From positions 309,039-373,038 of the forward strand of contig NZ_VOHQ01000004.1 of assembly GCF_009192765.1 (NCBI RefSeq): 64,000 bases of DNA, written 5' to 3'. The position numbers and the translations under genes were made by a program. The notes beneath the pieces were generated by a model. That model was not told the origin of the DNA. It worked only from the letters and a program-made list of their open reading frames with translations, and ran no database searches. Shown here piece by piece: positions 9,030 to 17,521 of this stretch (positions are counted from its first letter, which is position 1; every line of letters starts with the position of its first letter). The DNA comes from Agriterribacter humi. GTDB taxonomy: Bacteria > Bacteroidota > Bacteroidia > Chitinophagales > Chitinophagaceae.

Positions 9030-10670
9030 TTATTCTCTCTCATATACCTTTTCTCCATTCACATAAGTGTATTGCACCTTGATTTTTAAAATATCTGACG
9101 GATCACAATGCATGATGTCGGTATCGGTAATAATAAAATCGGCCCATTTTCCTTTTTCAAGACTTCCTTTTTCTTTTTCTTCAAAACTGCCTTTGGCTGC
9201 CCATATCGTCATGCCCTTCAAAGCTTCTTCTTTCGTTAATGCGTTTTCAATTTGAAAGCCATCGGGTGGAAAATGTTGGGCATCTTTTCTTACTACTGCC
9301 GCATAAAATGTTTTAAACGGGCTGATATCTTCCACCGGGAAATCTGTTCCAAGCGCTACCCAATCGTTTTGCTGCAACAACAGCCGGTAGGCATAAGCCC
9401 CTTTTATGCGTTCGCCGCCCAAACGATCTGCTGCCCAATACATATCCGAAGTAGCATGCGTGGGTTGAACGGAAGGAATTATACTATACCGCCCAAACCA
9501 CTTAAAATCGTTGCTGTCAATAACCTGTGCATGTTCAATACGCCAGCGGCGGTCGTTCTTATTTTTTAAAATACCTGCATACAATTTAAGAATGGTACGG
9601 TTGGCCGAATCGCCAATGGCGTGTGTGCATGCCTGAAAGGATGAGTTATATATTTTTTTTAGCACCTGCTCATAATGATCAGCATTACCAAGCAAAAAAC
9701 CACTCCAGCCAGGTTTATCATGATACGGCTGCAATAAGCATGCTCCTCTTGAGCCCAATGCACCGTCTGCGTATAACTTAAATCCGTTTACGTTCAGCCG
9801 GTCTGTTTTATAAGGACCTTCACGCAGGTAATAATCAAAATTTTCAGGACTGTCCGATAGCAAAGCTACCAGCTTCATGCGGAGCGTCCCGCTCCTTTGC
9901 AGGGTATCTATCTGAATAACCTGCCTGCGCAATAAGCCACAATCAACAATAGTGGTTAATCCGCTGGCAAAACAATTATCTTCTGCCTGCGTAAAAGCCG
10001 TTCTTAAAAACGGCATGCCAGGTTCAGGAATAATAGTACTTATCCTGTTTATTGCATTGTCAATTAAAACACCGGTTAGCTGGCCTTTATTTACTTCAAC
10101 GAGTCCGCCTGCAATGGTATCGCCGGGTTGTACGCCTGCTTTGTTAAGCGCTACCTGATTTGCAATAGCCGCGTGACCGTCAATACGGCTTAAAAGGACG
10201 GGGTTCTGCGGGAATATTTCATCCAGCCTGTCTTTTACCGGGAAAGATCTATCCAGCCAGTCGTTCTGGTCCCAACCCCTGCCAATGATCCATTGGTCAG
10301 GTTGAATTGCTTTCGTTTTTACAAAATTCTTTACCCGCTCTATACATTCATCCCAGCTTTTTGTTCCTGTAAGATCCACTTCCTGCAAGCTCAGCGCATA
10401 TCCATAAAAGTGAGCATGGGCATCAATAAATCCAGGGTAGATGGATTTCCCCCGCGCATTTGTTATATGATCTGAAGTATAGTGGTTAAGAATATTTTCA
10501 TTGCTGCCTGTAGCTACTATTTTTCCCCCGCTTACAGACAAAGCCTCTGCTATGTTGAAGTTACTGTCAACCGTATATACTACTGCATTGTGCACAATCA
10601 GATCAACCCTGGTTTTGGTGTTACAGGATAGTATACTGCATAATGCAATGAGGATATAAAGCAATTTCAT
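9030..10670 (-). CDS. Amidohydrolase (Amidohydro_3, YtcJ-like) lipoprotein
   Basis: From the ATG at 10670 the protein begins MKLLYILIALCSILSC, a lipoprotein signal with Cys at residue 16. An upstream in-frame start at 10712 would mask it. The metallo-hydrolase landmarks are GFIDAHAHFYG, GFKLYADGALGSRGA, THAIGDSANR, RWRIEHAQVI and GTDFPVEDISPF, the pattern of the YtcJ/NfdA group. The enzyme probably hydrolyses an amide or related C-N bond with one or two metal ions, at the periplasmic face or outer membrane. The substrate is unknown. It is convergent with the methylase gene (19 bp apart) and divergent from ligA. Confidence 0.85.
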   Translation of the reverse strand: MKLLYILIALCSILSCNTKTRVDLIVHNAVVYTVDSNFNIAEALSVSGGKIVATGSNENILNHYTSDHITNARGKSIYPGFIDAHAHFYGYALSLQEVDLTGTKSWDECIERVKNFVKTKAIQPDQWIIGRGWDQNDWLDRSFPVKDRLDEIFPQNPVLLSRIDGHAAIANQVALNKAGVQPGDTIAGGLVEVNKGQLTGVLIDNAINRISTIIPEPGMPFLRTAFTQAEDNCFASGLTTIVDCGLLRRQVIQIDTLQRSGTLRMKLVALLSDSPENFDYYLREGPYKTDRLNVNGFKLYADGALGSRGACLLQPYHDKPGWSGFLLGNADHYEQVLKKIYNSSFQACTHAIGDSANRTILKLYAGILKNKNDRRWRIEHAQVIDSNDFKWFGRYSIIPSVQPTHATSDMYWAADRLGGERIKGAYAYRLLLQQNDWVALGTDFPVEDISPFKTFYAAVVRKDAQHFPPDGFQIENALTKEEALKGMTIWAAKGSFEEKEKGSLEKGKWADFIITDTDIMHCDPSDILKIKVQYTYVNGEKVYERE

Positions 10671-10830
10671 AAAAAGGATTGATCTGATAAAAATAGTACA
10701 ATATAAAAACAAACAGAAACTGCATACACGGAATTGCGAGCCAAAGGAGATTGTGTTAGCAACAAGCCCACGCCGTCAGGGGAAGGGAAAAAACAAATTT
10801 CAAATCTTATTTCGCTTAACTCCTTTGCCA

Positions 10831-10838
10831 TACTTTTA
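10831..10838 (+). promoter_or_regulatory. Probable -7 element of ligA
   Basis: TACTTTTA lies 20 bp before the chosen ligA ATG, close to the TAnnTTTG consensus. Its position supports the internal ATG at 10858 over the earlier GTG at 10753. Confidence 0.45.
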
Positions 10839-10857
10839 CAGTAGAAAAATATACGCT

Positions 10858-12966
10858 ATGTATAATAAAGAACAAACGCAGCAATTGCAGCAACAAACCA
10901 TTTCTTTTTTGAAACATATGAATAAGGGAATTGATGCACCGGCAATTGATGAATTGCGCAGCGTGCTGCGTTTTCACGAATACCGCTATTATGTGATGAA
11001 TGATCCTTTAATTGCTGATACGGAATATGATCAGTTATACAAGGCCCTGGAAAAAATAGAAACTGAAAATCCCGGATTGATCATAGCCGGGTCGCCTACT
11101 CAACGGGTATCAAAAGGATTGATAAAAGATTTTCCCAAAGTGCAGCACCTGGTACCCATGTTATCGCTTGATAATTCGTACGATGCAGCAGACCTGGTTG
11201 ATTTTGACCGCAAAGCACGGGAGCTAAGCCGGTTGGAGGTAATGGAGTATTGTGTTGAACCTAAATTTGATGGAGCCAGCATTTCATTGATATACGAAAA
11301 CGATTTACTGGTACGCGGCGCCACCCGTGGTGATGGAGTAGTGGGAGACGATATTACGACCAATATCCGGCAGATCAGGTCAGTGCCATTATCGGCGAGC
11401 TTTTCTTCCTTTGGAATACAGCAAATTGAAGTACGGGGTGAGGTACTGATGAATAAAAATCATTTTAAGGCCTATAATGATATGTTGGAGGACCAGGGCG
11501 TAGCCAGGCTGGCCAATCCACGAAATGCTGCCGCCGGTTCATTGCGTATTAAAGATCCTAAAGAAGTAAGCCGCAGAAACTTAGAAGCATTCCTCTATCA
11601 TATAAGTGATGTAAGTCTTTTGTCAAAGCACGAGGCCCCTCCTGCATTACAAACGCACAGCGGTTCATTAAAAATGTTATGGGAACTGGGCTTCCGGAGT
11701 CCCGAAAAAGAAAAGAAAGTGTTTAAAGGGATAGCTGCCGTAGTTGAATATTGCGAAGCATTTGAACAGCAAAGAGACGGGTTGCCCTATGAAATTGACG
11801 GTATGGTAATTAAAGTAAACCAGCTTGAAATGCAGGAAAAATTAGGAATGACCACACACCACCCCCGTTGGGCCATTGCCTATAAATTTAAAGCCCGGCA
11901 GGGTACAAGTAAGCTGAAGGCAGTAGAGTTTCAGGTAGGCAGAACAGGTGCTGTTACGCCTGTTGCAAAAATTGATCCTGTGCAGGTAGGTGGCGTTACC
12001 GTAACCAGTATTTCACTGCATAATGAAGAATATATTAAGGAAAAGAATTTGCAGTTGGGAGATACCATTTTAATAGAACGCTCAGGTGATGTGATTCCGC
12101 AGGTGGTTAAATCTTTTCCGGAACTCCGAACGGGAAGCGAAGCGATTATTCATTTTCCGGTATCCTGCCCTGTATGCGCTTATCCCCTGGAGAAACCACA
12201 GGATGAAGCCGTATGGCGGTGCAACAACAGCAATAATTGCCCGGCTCAGATTGTAGAGCGCATCATTCATTTCAACAGCAAGGATGCGATGGACATCCGT
12301 GGTTTGGGTGATGCGATTGTAAGAAAATTTTATGCCCTGGACTACCTCAAAGATATTCCCGGCATTTATCACCTGCCATTCGAGGCGATCAGGAAGTTAG
12401 AAGGCTTTGGGGAAAAGAGTGTAACCAATATGCAGGCAGCCATAGAAGCATCAAAAAAACAACCGCTTCACCGTTTGATATACGGGCTTGGCATCCGTTA
12501 TATAGGCGAAACTACAGCCAAAGTACTGGCACAGGAGGTAAACCATTTATTGGATTATACCCATTTTAGTGTTGAGCAATTACAGGAAATGGAAGATGTT
12601 GGTCCCAAAGTTGCGGATAGCGTATACCGTTTTTTTCATAACGATCAAAACATACAATTGCTGCAACGGTTAGAAGATATAGGATTGCAGCTTAAAAATG
12701 AAAAGAAAGAGCTGCACACCAGCAGCACGCTTAGCGGGCAAACCTTTCTTTTTACAGGTACACTCAATAAACTTAAAAGAAGCGAAGCTGAAGCAACAGT
12801 GGAAGAAAATGGCGGCACTATTCTTAGCGGTGTAAGCAGTAAATTAAATTACCTTGTTGTGGGTGAGGATGCGGGCTCCAAGTTCGAAAAGGCAAAAAAG
12901 ATAGCTACTATAAAAATCATTAGCGAAGATGAGTTTTTGAGGATGATCAACGGGGCGGCTAAATAA
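10858..12966 (+). CDS. ligA: NAD-dependent DNA ligase LigA
   Basis: The 702-residue product has the usual LigA length. In order: the Ia NAD-binding region (YRYYVMNDPLIADTEYDQLY), the adenylation motif VEPKFDGAS with nucleophile Lys136, the OB domain, a four-Cys zinc finger (CPVCAYPLEK to NNSNNCPAQ), helix-hairpin-helix repeats (IYGLGIRYIGETTAK, MEDVGPKVADS) and a C-terminal BRCT domain (LSGQTFLFTGTLNKLKR). It seals nicks in replication and repair using NAD+. An upstream GTG at 10753 would add 35 residues of unrelated sequence overlapping the promoter, so it was rejected. It appears intact and single-gene. Confidence 0.96.
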   Translation: MYNKEQTQQLQQQTISFLKHMNKGIDAPAIDELRSVLRFHEYRYYVMNDPLIADTEYDQLYKALEKIETENPGLIIAGSPTQRVSKGLIKDFPKVQHLVPMLSLDNSYDAADLVDFDRKARELSRLEVMEYCVEPKFDGASISLIYENDLLVRGATRGDGVVGDDITTNIRQIRSVPLSASFSSFGIQQIEVRGEVLMNKNHFKAYNDMLEDQGVARLANPRNAAAGSLRIKDPKEVSRRNLEAFLYHISDVSLLSKHEAPPALQTHSGSLKMLWELGFRSPEKEKKVFKGIAAVVEYCEAFEQQRDGLPYEIDGMVIKVNQLEMQEKLGMTTHHPRWAIAYKFKARQGTSKLKAVEFQVGRTGAVTPVAKIDPVQVGGVTVTSISLHNEEYIKEKNLQLGDTILIERSGDVIPQVVKSFPELRTGSEAIIHFPVSCPVCAYPLEKPQDEAVWRCNNSNNCPAQIVERIIHFNSKDAMDIRGLGDAIVRKFYALDYLKDIPGIYHLPFEAIRKLEGFGEKSVTNMQAAIEASKKQPLHRLIYGLGIRYIGETTAKVLAQEVNHLLDYTHFSVEQLQEMEDVGPKVADSVYRFFHNDQNIQLLQRLEDIGLQLKNEKKELHTSSTLSGQTFLFTGTLNKLKRSEAEATVEENGGTILSGVSSKLNYLVVGEDAGSKFEKAKKIATIKIISEDEFLRMINGAAK

Positions 12967-13068
12967 CGGCTTTTTGTAGGGTAACCATGGCAGAAAGTAG
13001 GGGTATAAAAATAAATATGCGAAGCCATTCTAATTTAGTAAATTTATAATACCTAAAAACATCTCCTC

Positions 13069-13632
13069 ATGATAAAGAAAATTCCCGGGGAAACATGGAA
13101 GCCATTGCAGTTCTCCGGATGGAAGCAGCTTCGTAAAAAATATGCCGTCTCCAACCATGGTAAAGTAGCCAGCTATACTGACGACATTTATGCTGATGGC
13201 CAGTTGCTCAGCGGATCGCTCACCACGGGTTACAGGAGCCTGAATCTCCATCGCCCCAACAATAAGGGCACCCTATATATTCATCGTGAGATTGCACGTT
13301 TGTTTTGTAAAAAGCCTTCGCCCAAGCACCAGTTTGTCATCCATCTTAACTACAATAAAACGGATAATAAATCCTCCAACCTGAAATGGGCAACTTTAAG
13401 CGAAGTAAGCCATCACCAGCAAAAAAGCCCTGCTAAGATCGCTTATAAAAAAATACAGGCAAACCGGTCATCCGGTTTAAAACTCAATACCAACCAGGTA
13501 AGCGCTATCAAAAAAACCATTGCCGATCCCAAACGCAAGCTTACCTATAAACAACTGGCCGAAAAGTACGATGTGAGCGAAATGACGCTGTATAGAATTA
13601 AGAGTGGTGAAAACTGGGCGCGGGTGAAATAG
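13069..13632 (+). CDS. NUMOD4/HNH endonuclease-like protein with C-terminal HTH
   Basis: The 187-residue product starts with a NUMOD4 motif (ETWKPLQFSGWKQLRKKYAV, about residues 7-26, then SNHGKVASY). An HNH_3-like segment follows (VIHLNYNKTDNKSSNLKWAT, about 91-110). A C-terminal helix-turn-helix (LTYKQLAEKYDVSEMTLYRI, about 160-179) precedes SGENWARV. This is the layout of homing-endonuclease-related DNA-binding proteins, here free-standing rather than in an intron or intein. Nicking activity is possible, but a regulatory DNA-binding role is equally likely. The stop codon lies in a dispersed TAGTGAGTAGT-type repeat. Confidence 0.82.
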   Translation: MIKKIPGETWKPLQFSGWKQLRKKYAVSNHGKVASYTDDIYADGQLLSGSLTTGYRSLNLHRPNNKGTLYIHREIARLFCKKPSPKHQFVIHLNYNKTDNKSSNLKWATLSEVSHHQQKSPAKIAYKKIQANRSSGLKLNTNQVSAIKKTIADPKRKLTYKQLAEKYDVSEMTLYRIKSGENWARVK

Positions 13633-13667
13633 TGAGTAGTCAGTAGTGAATGGTGAGTAGTGGGTGT
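13625..13667. repeat. Tandem TAGTGAGTAG-type repeat covering the HNH gene stop
   Basis: Degenerate 7-10 bp units (GTGAAATAGTGAGTAGTCAG, then TAGTGAATGGTGAGTAGTGG) begin before and include the TAG stop at 13630-13632. They belong to the dispersed family seen at several other gene ends. Confidence 0.7.
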
Positions 13668-13727
13668 CTTGTCATTTTGCCAGGTCTATCTTCCGGCGTT
13701 TTTGCCGTTGAGTTATTTAACCTTCCT

Positions 13728-13735
13728 TATCTTTG
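13728..13735 (+). promoter_or_regulatory. -7 element of the DUF2461 gene
   Basis: TATCTTTG matches TAnnTTTG exactly. A TTG at 13708-13710 lies 17 bp upstream as a possible -33 element. The predicted transcription start falls near 13742, so the TTG codon there cannot be the translation start. Confidence 0.6.
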
Positions 13736-13765
13736 CTTTAATTGAGATTCACTAATCGTACCCCA

Positions 13766-14434
13766 ATGATACAACCAGCTACAGTGCGGTTTCTTAAAAA
13801 TCTTTCCAAAAACAATAATAAACCCTGGTTCGATTTACACAGAAAGGAATACGAAGTTGCCCGCAAAGATTACGAAGATTTTATTCAATCGGTTATTAAT
13901 GCATTTGGCAAAACCGATCCTTCTATAGCACCTTTAATTGCAAAGCAATGCTTATTCCGTATTAACAGGGATATCCGCTTCAGCAAAAATAAAACACCCT
14001 ACAAAAAAAATTTTGCAGCCAGTATTAACCGGGGGGGTAAAAAATCCATTTTTGGAGGTTATTATTTTCACCTGGAACCTGGTAATAGTTTTGTGGGCGG
14101 CGGTATTTGGATGCCCATGCCGGCTGAAACGCAAAAAATAAGGCAGGAAATTGATTATTGCTGGCCGGAGTTTAAAAAAATAATTACAGCAAAAAAATTC
14201 AAAACCATTTACAGTGATCTGGATAATGAACCGGAAATCACTTTGGTGAATGTACCTAAGGGATATGCTAAAGATAATCCCGCGGCACAATACCTTAAGC
14301 TAAAAAGCTGGATTGCAATGCAGGCAATTGATGATGCGGCCCTCAGTTCTAAAAACCTGCTAAAGCAAACTGTGCAGGCCTTCAGCGCCATACAGCCACT
14401 GATCTGGTTTTTGAATCGTACTATAGAAGAATAA
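13766..14434 (+). CDS. DUF2461 family protein
   Basis: From the ATG at 13766 the protein has 222 residues: MIQPATVRFLKNLSKNNNKP, then WFDLHRKEY, FRINRDIRFSKNKTPYKKNF and GGYYFHLEPGNSFVGGG. These are the conserved blocks of the DUF2461 (TIGR02453) family, which is widespread in bacteria and fungi and has no established biochemical function. A TTG eight codons upstream was rejected because it coincides with the predicted transcription start. It is probably cytosolic (no signal peptide). The gene is convergent with asd, sharing a hairpin. Confidence 0.88.
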   Translation: MIQPATVRFLKNLSKNNNKPWFDLHRKEYEVARKDYEDFIQSVINAFGKTDPSIAPLIAKQCLFRINRDIRFSKNKTPYKKNFAASINRGGKKSIFGGYYFHLEPGNSFVGGGIWMPMPAETQKIRQEIDYCWPEFKKIITAKKFKTIYSDLDNEPEITLVNVPKGYAKDNPAAQYLKLKSWIAMQAIDDAALSSKNLLKQTVQAFSAIQPLIWFLNRTIEE

Positions 14435-14437
14435 AGA

Positions 14438-14474
14438 CTGTTTTAAATCGGCTTATAAAGCCTTTTTAAAACAG
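14438..14474. terminator. Bidirectional terminator between DUF2461 gene and asd
   Basis: CTGTTTTAAA (14438-14447) pairs with TTTAAAACAG (14465-14474), with an inner GGCTT/AAGCC stem (14450-14454, 14458-14462). Placed between two convergent stops with A/T runs on both arms, it can serve both genes. Confidence 0.8.
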
Positions 14475-14495
14475 CCCTTAACCGGAGTTACACAA

Positions 14496-15503
14496 TTATA
14501 ATAAATTATTTTCCACCAGGTATTCCGCAATCTGCACCGCATTGGTAGCTGCGCCTTTGCGCAGATTATCGCTAACGATCCACATGTTAAGCGTGTTGGG
14601 CTGCGATTCATCCCTTCTTAATCTTCCCACAAATACATCATCTTTTTCATGTGCATCTTTAGGCATGGGGTACAGCGCATTGGAAGGATCATCAACCACT
14701 ACTACGCCGGGTGCTTTGCTAAGTATTTCTTTTACTTCTGCCAGATCAAAATCATGTTCAAATTCTATGTTTACGCTTTCGCTGTGTCCGCCCATAACCG
14801 GGATGCGAACCGTTGTTGCGGTTACCCGAATGCTGTCATCTCTTAATATCTTTCGGGTTTCATTCACCATTTTCATTTCTTCCTTGGTGTATCCGTTGTC
14901 AAGGAACACATCAATTTGAGGTATTACGTTCAAATCAATTGGGTATTTATACGCCATCGGGTATTCGTTGTTATCCCCTTTAACCGCATGATTTCTTTCA
15001 CCCAGCATTTGTTCCACGGCTTTTACACCAGTGCCGGTAACACTCTGGTAAGTACTTACTATAATTCTTTGTATGTTGTATTTTTTATGCAGGGGATTGA
15101 GTGCCACTACCATTTGTATGGTAGAGCAATTCGGGTTGGCAATGATCTTATCTTCTTTCGTTAAGGCGTCGGCATTGATTTCGGGCACTACTAATTTTTT
15201 AGAGGGATCCATACGCCACGCAGAAGAGTTGTCAATAACGGTAATGCCTGCCGCCGCAAATTGCGGCGCTAATGCAAGGGAAGTGGTTCCACCCGCTGAA
15301 AACAAGGCCACATCGGGTTTTGCCGCAATGGCATCGCCAGCGCTTACCACCTTATATTTTTTGCCTTTAAACGCTACTTCCTTGCCAATAGATTTTTCCG
15401 AGGCAACAGGAATCAATTCTGTTACCGGGAAATTCCTTTCTGCCAGAACCTGTAACATTTTAGTGCCTACTAATCCTGTGGCGCCTACTACTGCAACTTT
15501 CAT
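14496..15503 (-). CDS. asd: Aspartate-semialdehyde dehydrogenase
   Basis: The 335-residue product starts with the Rossmann loop VAVVGATGLVGTKM (3-16). The active-site Cys126 lies in NPNCSTIQ, and the substrate-site features STYQSVTGTG and the His of MGGHSESVN follow. It reduces aspartyl-4-phosphate with NADPH, the branch point to lysine/diaminopimelate, threonine and methionine. The ATG at 15503 is well placed. A strong promoter, a 20-codon Lys-rich open frame and an intrinsic terminator lie immediately upstream on the same strand, suggesting premature-termination control (see findings). Confidence 0.96.
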   Translation of the reverse strand: MKVAVVGATGLVGTKMLQVLAERNFPVTELIPVASEKSIGKEVAFKGKKYKVVSAGDAIAAKPDVALFSAGGTTSLALAPQFAAAGITVIDNSSAWRMDPSKKLVVPEINADALTKEDKIIANPNCSTIQMVVALNPLHKKYNIQRIIVSTYQSVTGTGVKAVEQMLGERNHAVKGDNNEYPMAYKYPIDLNVIPQIDVFLDNGYTKEEMKMVNETRKILRDDSIRVTATTVRIPVMGGHSESVNIEFEHDFDLAEVKEILSKAPGVVVVDDPSNALYPMPKDAHEKDDVFVGRLRRDESQPNTLNMWIVSDNLRKGAATNAVQIAEYLVENNLL

Positions 15504-15544
15504 TTTTGGTTTATTTTATGGTTTTAGTTTTGATACATCGCATT

Positions 15545-15572
15545 AAAAAAGCCTTTCCTGTTCCGGAAAGGC
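15545..15572 (-). terminator. Intrinsic terminator in the asd leader
   Basis: On the minus strand GCCTTTCC, loop GGAACA, GGAAAGGC is followed by TTTTTT. This 8-bp stem with a U6 tail lies 42 bp upstream of the asd start and downstream of a small open frame. It either ends a small RNA or attenuates asd. Confidence 0.85.
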
Positions 15573-15603
15573 CTTGAATATATTCGGTCATACCATACAC
15601 TCT

Positions 15604-15666
15604 TTAACCCTTCCTTTGCAGGAACTGTTTCTTTGTGCGTTTGGTATGCTTCTTTAATTGTAACAT
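15604..15666 (-). CDS. Putative 20-residue Lys-rich leader peptide upstream of asd
   Basis: ATG at 15666 to TAA at 15604-15606 encodes MLQLKKHTKRTKKQFLQRKG: 6 Lys, 3 Arg, 2 Thr and 1 His in 20 residues. It starts only 8 nt after a perfect TAnnTTTG element, so the message would be nearly leaderless, and is followed by an intrinsic terminator and then asd. Lysine and threonine are end products of the Asd pathway, which fits an attenuator peptide. A 7-bp pairing, CATACCA (15589-15595) with TGGTATG (15642-15648), spans the frame. I see no clear antiterminator that excludes the terminator stem. It may instead be a short RNA with a chance open frame. Confidence 0.45.
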   Translation of the reverse strand: MLQLKKHTKRTKKQFLQRKG

Positions 15667-15674
15667 AGTGGCAG

Positions 15675-15706
15675 CAAAGGTAATCAGCAGTTACGATTCT
15701 TCCAAA
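15675..15706 (-). promoter_or_regulatory. Strong Bacteroidota promoter of the asd leader
   Basis: On the minus strand TTTG (15706-15703), a 20-bp spacer and TACCTTTG (15682-15675) match the TTTG-N19-21-TAnnTTTG consensus exactly. It is one of the two best promoters in the window. Transcription would start about at the leader ATG. Confidence 0.8.
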
Positions 15707-15890
15707 AATATAAACATAAGTATTCTGTAGCGTATAGCAAGTGCACTCCCGCTATTCATTTGTTGTTTGGGCTGTACCCGGTTTCATTACTGCAAAATGC
15801 TTTTTTCACTCTTTCCATGCTCTTTATCTGTTGTTTCTCTGCCAGCATGCTGTTAAAAGAGGATGGCTTTTTTAGGGCTCTTTATTTCGA

Positions 15891-15898
15891 TACATTTG
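15891..15898 (+). promoter_or_regulatory. -7 element of the glutamate-synthase-like gene
   Basis: TACATTTG matches TAnnTTTG and lies 25 bp before the ATG at 15923. The rest of the 15707-15890 stretch shows no gene I can support. Confidence 0.55.
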
Positions 15899-15922
15899 CC
15901 TTAATCAAATTTTTTAAAAAGC

Positions 15923-17509
15923 ATGCGAAAAGGGTTTATTATTACCGCTTTGATCTGTATGCTGGTAACAGGTTATTTATCTTATGCGGTAAGTCAATGG
16001 TGGCTGATTGTTTTTGTTATGGTGGTTCTGCTCGTTGTAATGGGCATTTATGATATGGTGCAGACCAGGCATTCTATTATGCGTAACTATCCTGTAGTGG
16101 GGCGGTTGCGCTACTGGATGGAGGATATCCGGCCTAAAATGTATCAATATTTTATAGAGTCGGATATTGACGGGCGGCCTATTAACCGCATTGACCGTTC
16201 AACTATATATCAGCGGGCCAAACAGCAAATGGATACCATGCCTTTTGGTACGCAGCTCAATGTGTACGAAGAAGGATATGAATGGCTGAGTCATTCTATA
16301 GCGCCCAAAGATTTTAATACATTGGATCACGATCCAAGAATACTTATTGGTAATAAAGATTGCCGGCAGCCTTATTCATGCAGCATTTTAAATGTGTCGG
16401 CTATGAGTTTTGGATCCCTTAGTTCTAATGCTATTGAAGCTTTAAATGCCGGGGCCAAAATAGGAGGGTTTGCGCACAATACAGGTGAAGGAGGCATCAG
16501 TTCCTATCATCTCAAACATGAGGGTGATATTATATGGCAGATAGGAACAGGATATTTTGGTTGCAGGGATGAAGATGGCCGGTTTTCAGCAGAAGTATTC
16601 AAAAAAAATGTTGACAGGCCGCAAATTAAAATGGTAGAGCTCAAACTTTCGCAAGGTGCAAAACCGGGGCATGGCGGCATTTTGCCGGCAAAAAAGAATA
16701 CGCTTGAAATAGCCACTATTCGTCATGTGCAGCCAGGTACAACGGTTTATTCACCACCTTACCACAGTGCCTTTAACTCTCCGAAAGCGCTTATATTATT
16801 TATACAGCAGCTCAGGGAGCTATCCGGCGGAAAGCCCACAGGGTTCAAGTTATGCGTTGGAAAAAAGAGTGAGTTTGCAGGTGTCTGTAAAGCAATGGTT
16901 GAATTGGATATCTATCCGGATTTTATTACTGTAGATGGTGGTGAAGGTGGCACCGGCGCTGCGCCCCAGGAATTTTCCAATTATGTAGGAGCTCCGTTAA
17001 TGGATGGTTTGGCCTTTGTACACAATATGCTGGTAGGTTTTGGGATAAGGCAGCATATCAAAATAGTTGCTTCAGGAAAAATTTTATCGGGTTTTCATAT
17101 ATTAAGGGCTATTGCCCTGGGCGCAGATGGTTGCAACAGCGCAAGGGCTATGATGATGGCATTGGGTTGTATACAGGCCCTGGTATGTAATACAAATAAG
17201 TGTCCTACAGGGGTTGCCACGCAGGATCCACAGTTAACCATTGGATTGGTAGTAGACGATAAAAAACACAGGGTTGCCAATTATCATGAAGATACCGTAA
17301 ACTCTTTTATAGAACTTACCGGGGCCGCAGGTCTGGACGATTACAAACAACTGACCCGCTCACATATTTACCGCCGTGTATTTATGAATGAGGTAAGAAC
17401 GTTTGAAGATATCTTTCCATCGCTGCAACCCGGTTGCCTCCTGAATGGCAATATACCTGAAAAGTATAAACAGGACCTGGAAATGGCAAAAGCGGATACG
17501 TGGCAATAA
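15923..17509 (+). CDS. FMN-binding glutamate synthase family protein, membrane-anchored
   Basis: The 528-residue product has two N-terminal hydrophobic helices (about residues 4-45) followed by a single Glu_synthase-like barrel. Visible motifs are SAMSFGSLSSNAIEALN, NTGEGGISSYH, QGAKPGHGGILP, TVDGGEGGTGAAP and the C-terminal NTNKCPTGVATQDP, where glutamate synthases hold FMN and ligate a 3Fe-4S cluster. The amidotransferase domain and the small GltD subunit are absent. Members of this stand-alone group are common in Bacteroidota; whether they make glutamate is unproven. Anchoring to the inner membrane suggests a quinone or other redox partner, which is inference. The downstream gene is convergent, 12 bp away. 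Confidence 0.88.
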   Translation: MRKGFIITALICMLVTGYLSYAVSQWWLIVFVMVVLLVVMGIYDMVQTRHSIMRNYPVVGRLRYWMEDIRPKMYQYFIESDIDGRPINRIDRSTIYQRAKQQMDTMPFGTQLNVYEEGYEWLSHSIAPKDFNTLDHDPRILIGNKDCRQPYSCSILNVSAMSFGSLSSNAIEALNAGAKIGGFAHNTGEGGISSYHLKHEGDIIWQIGTGYFGCRDEDGRFSAEVFKKNVDRPQIKMVELKLSQGAKPGHGGILPAKKNTLEIATIRHVQPGTTVYSPPYHSAFNSPKALILFIQQLRELSGGKPTGFKLCVGKKSEFAGVCKAMVELDIYPDFITVDGGEGGTGAAPQEFSNYVGAPLMDGLAFVHNMLVGFGIRQHIKIVASGKILSGFHILRAIALGADGCNSARAMMMALGCIQALVCNTNKCPTGVATQDPQLTIGLVVDDKKHRVANYHEDTVNSFIELTGAAGLDDYKQLTRSHIYRRVFMNEVRTFEDIFPSLQPGCLLNGNIPEKYKQDLEMAKADTWQ

Positions 17510-17521
17510 ACTGCCGGAGGA

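Noticed and set aside
13625..13667. Direct repeats as an origin iteron cluster
   Set aside because: The same degenerate units occur at many gene ends in the window and no initiator gene is present.
13742..13765. TTG start for the DUF2461 gene
   Set aside because: It coincides with the predicted transcription start after TATCTTTG; the ATG at 13766 fits better.
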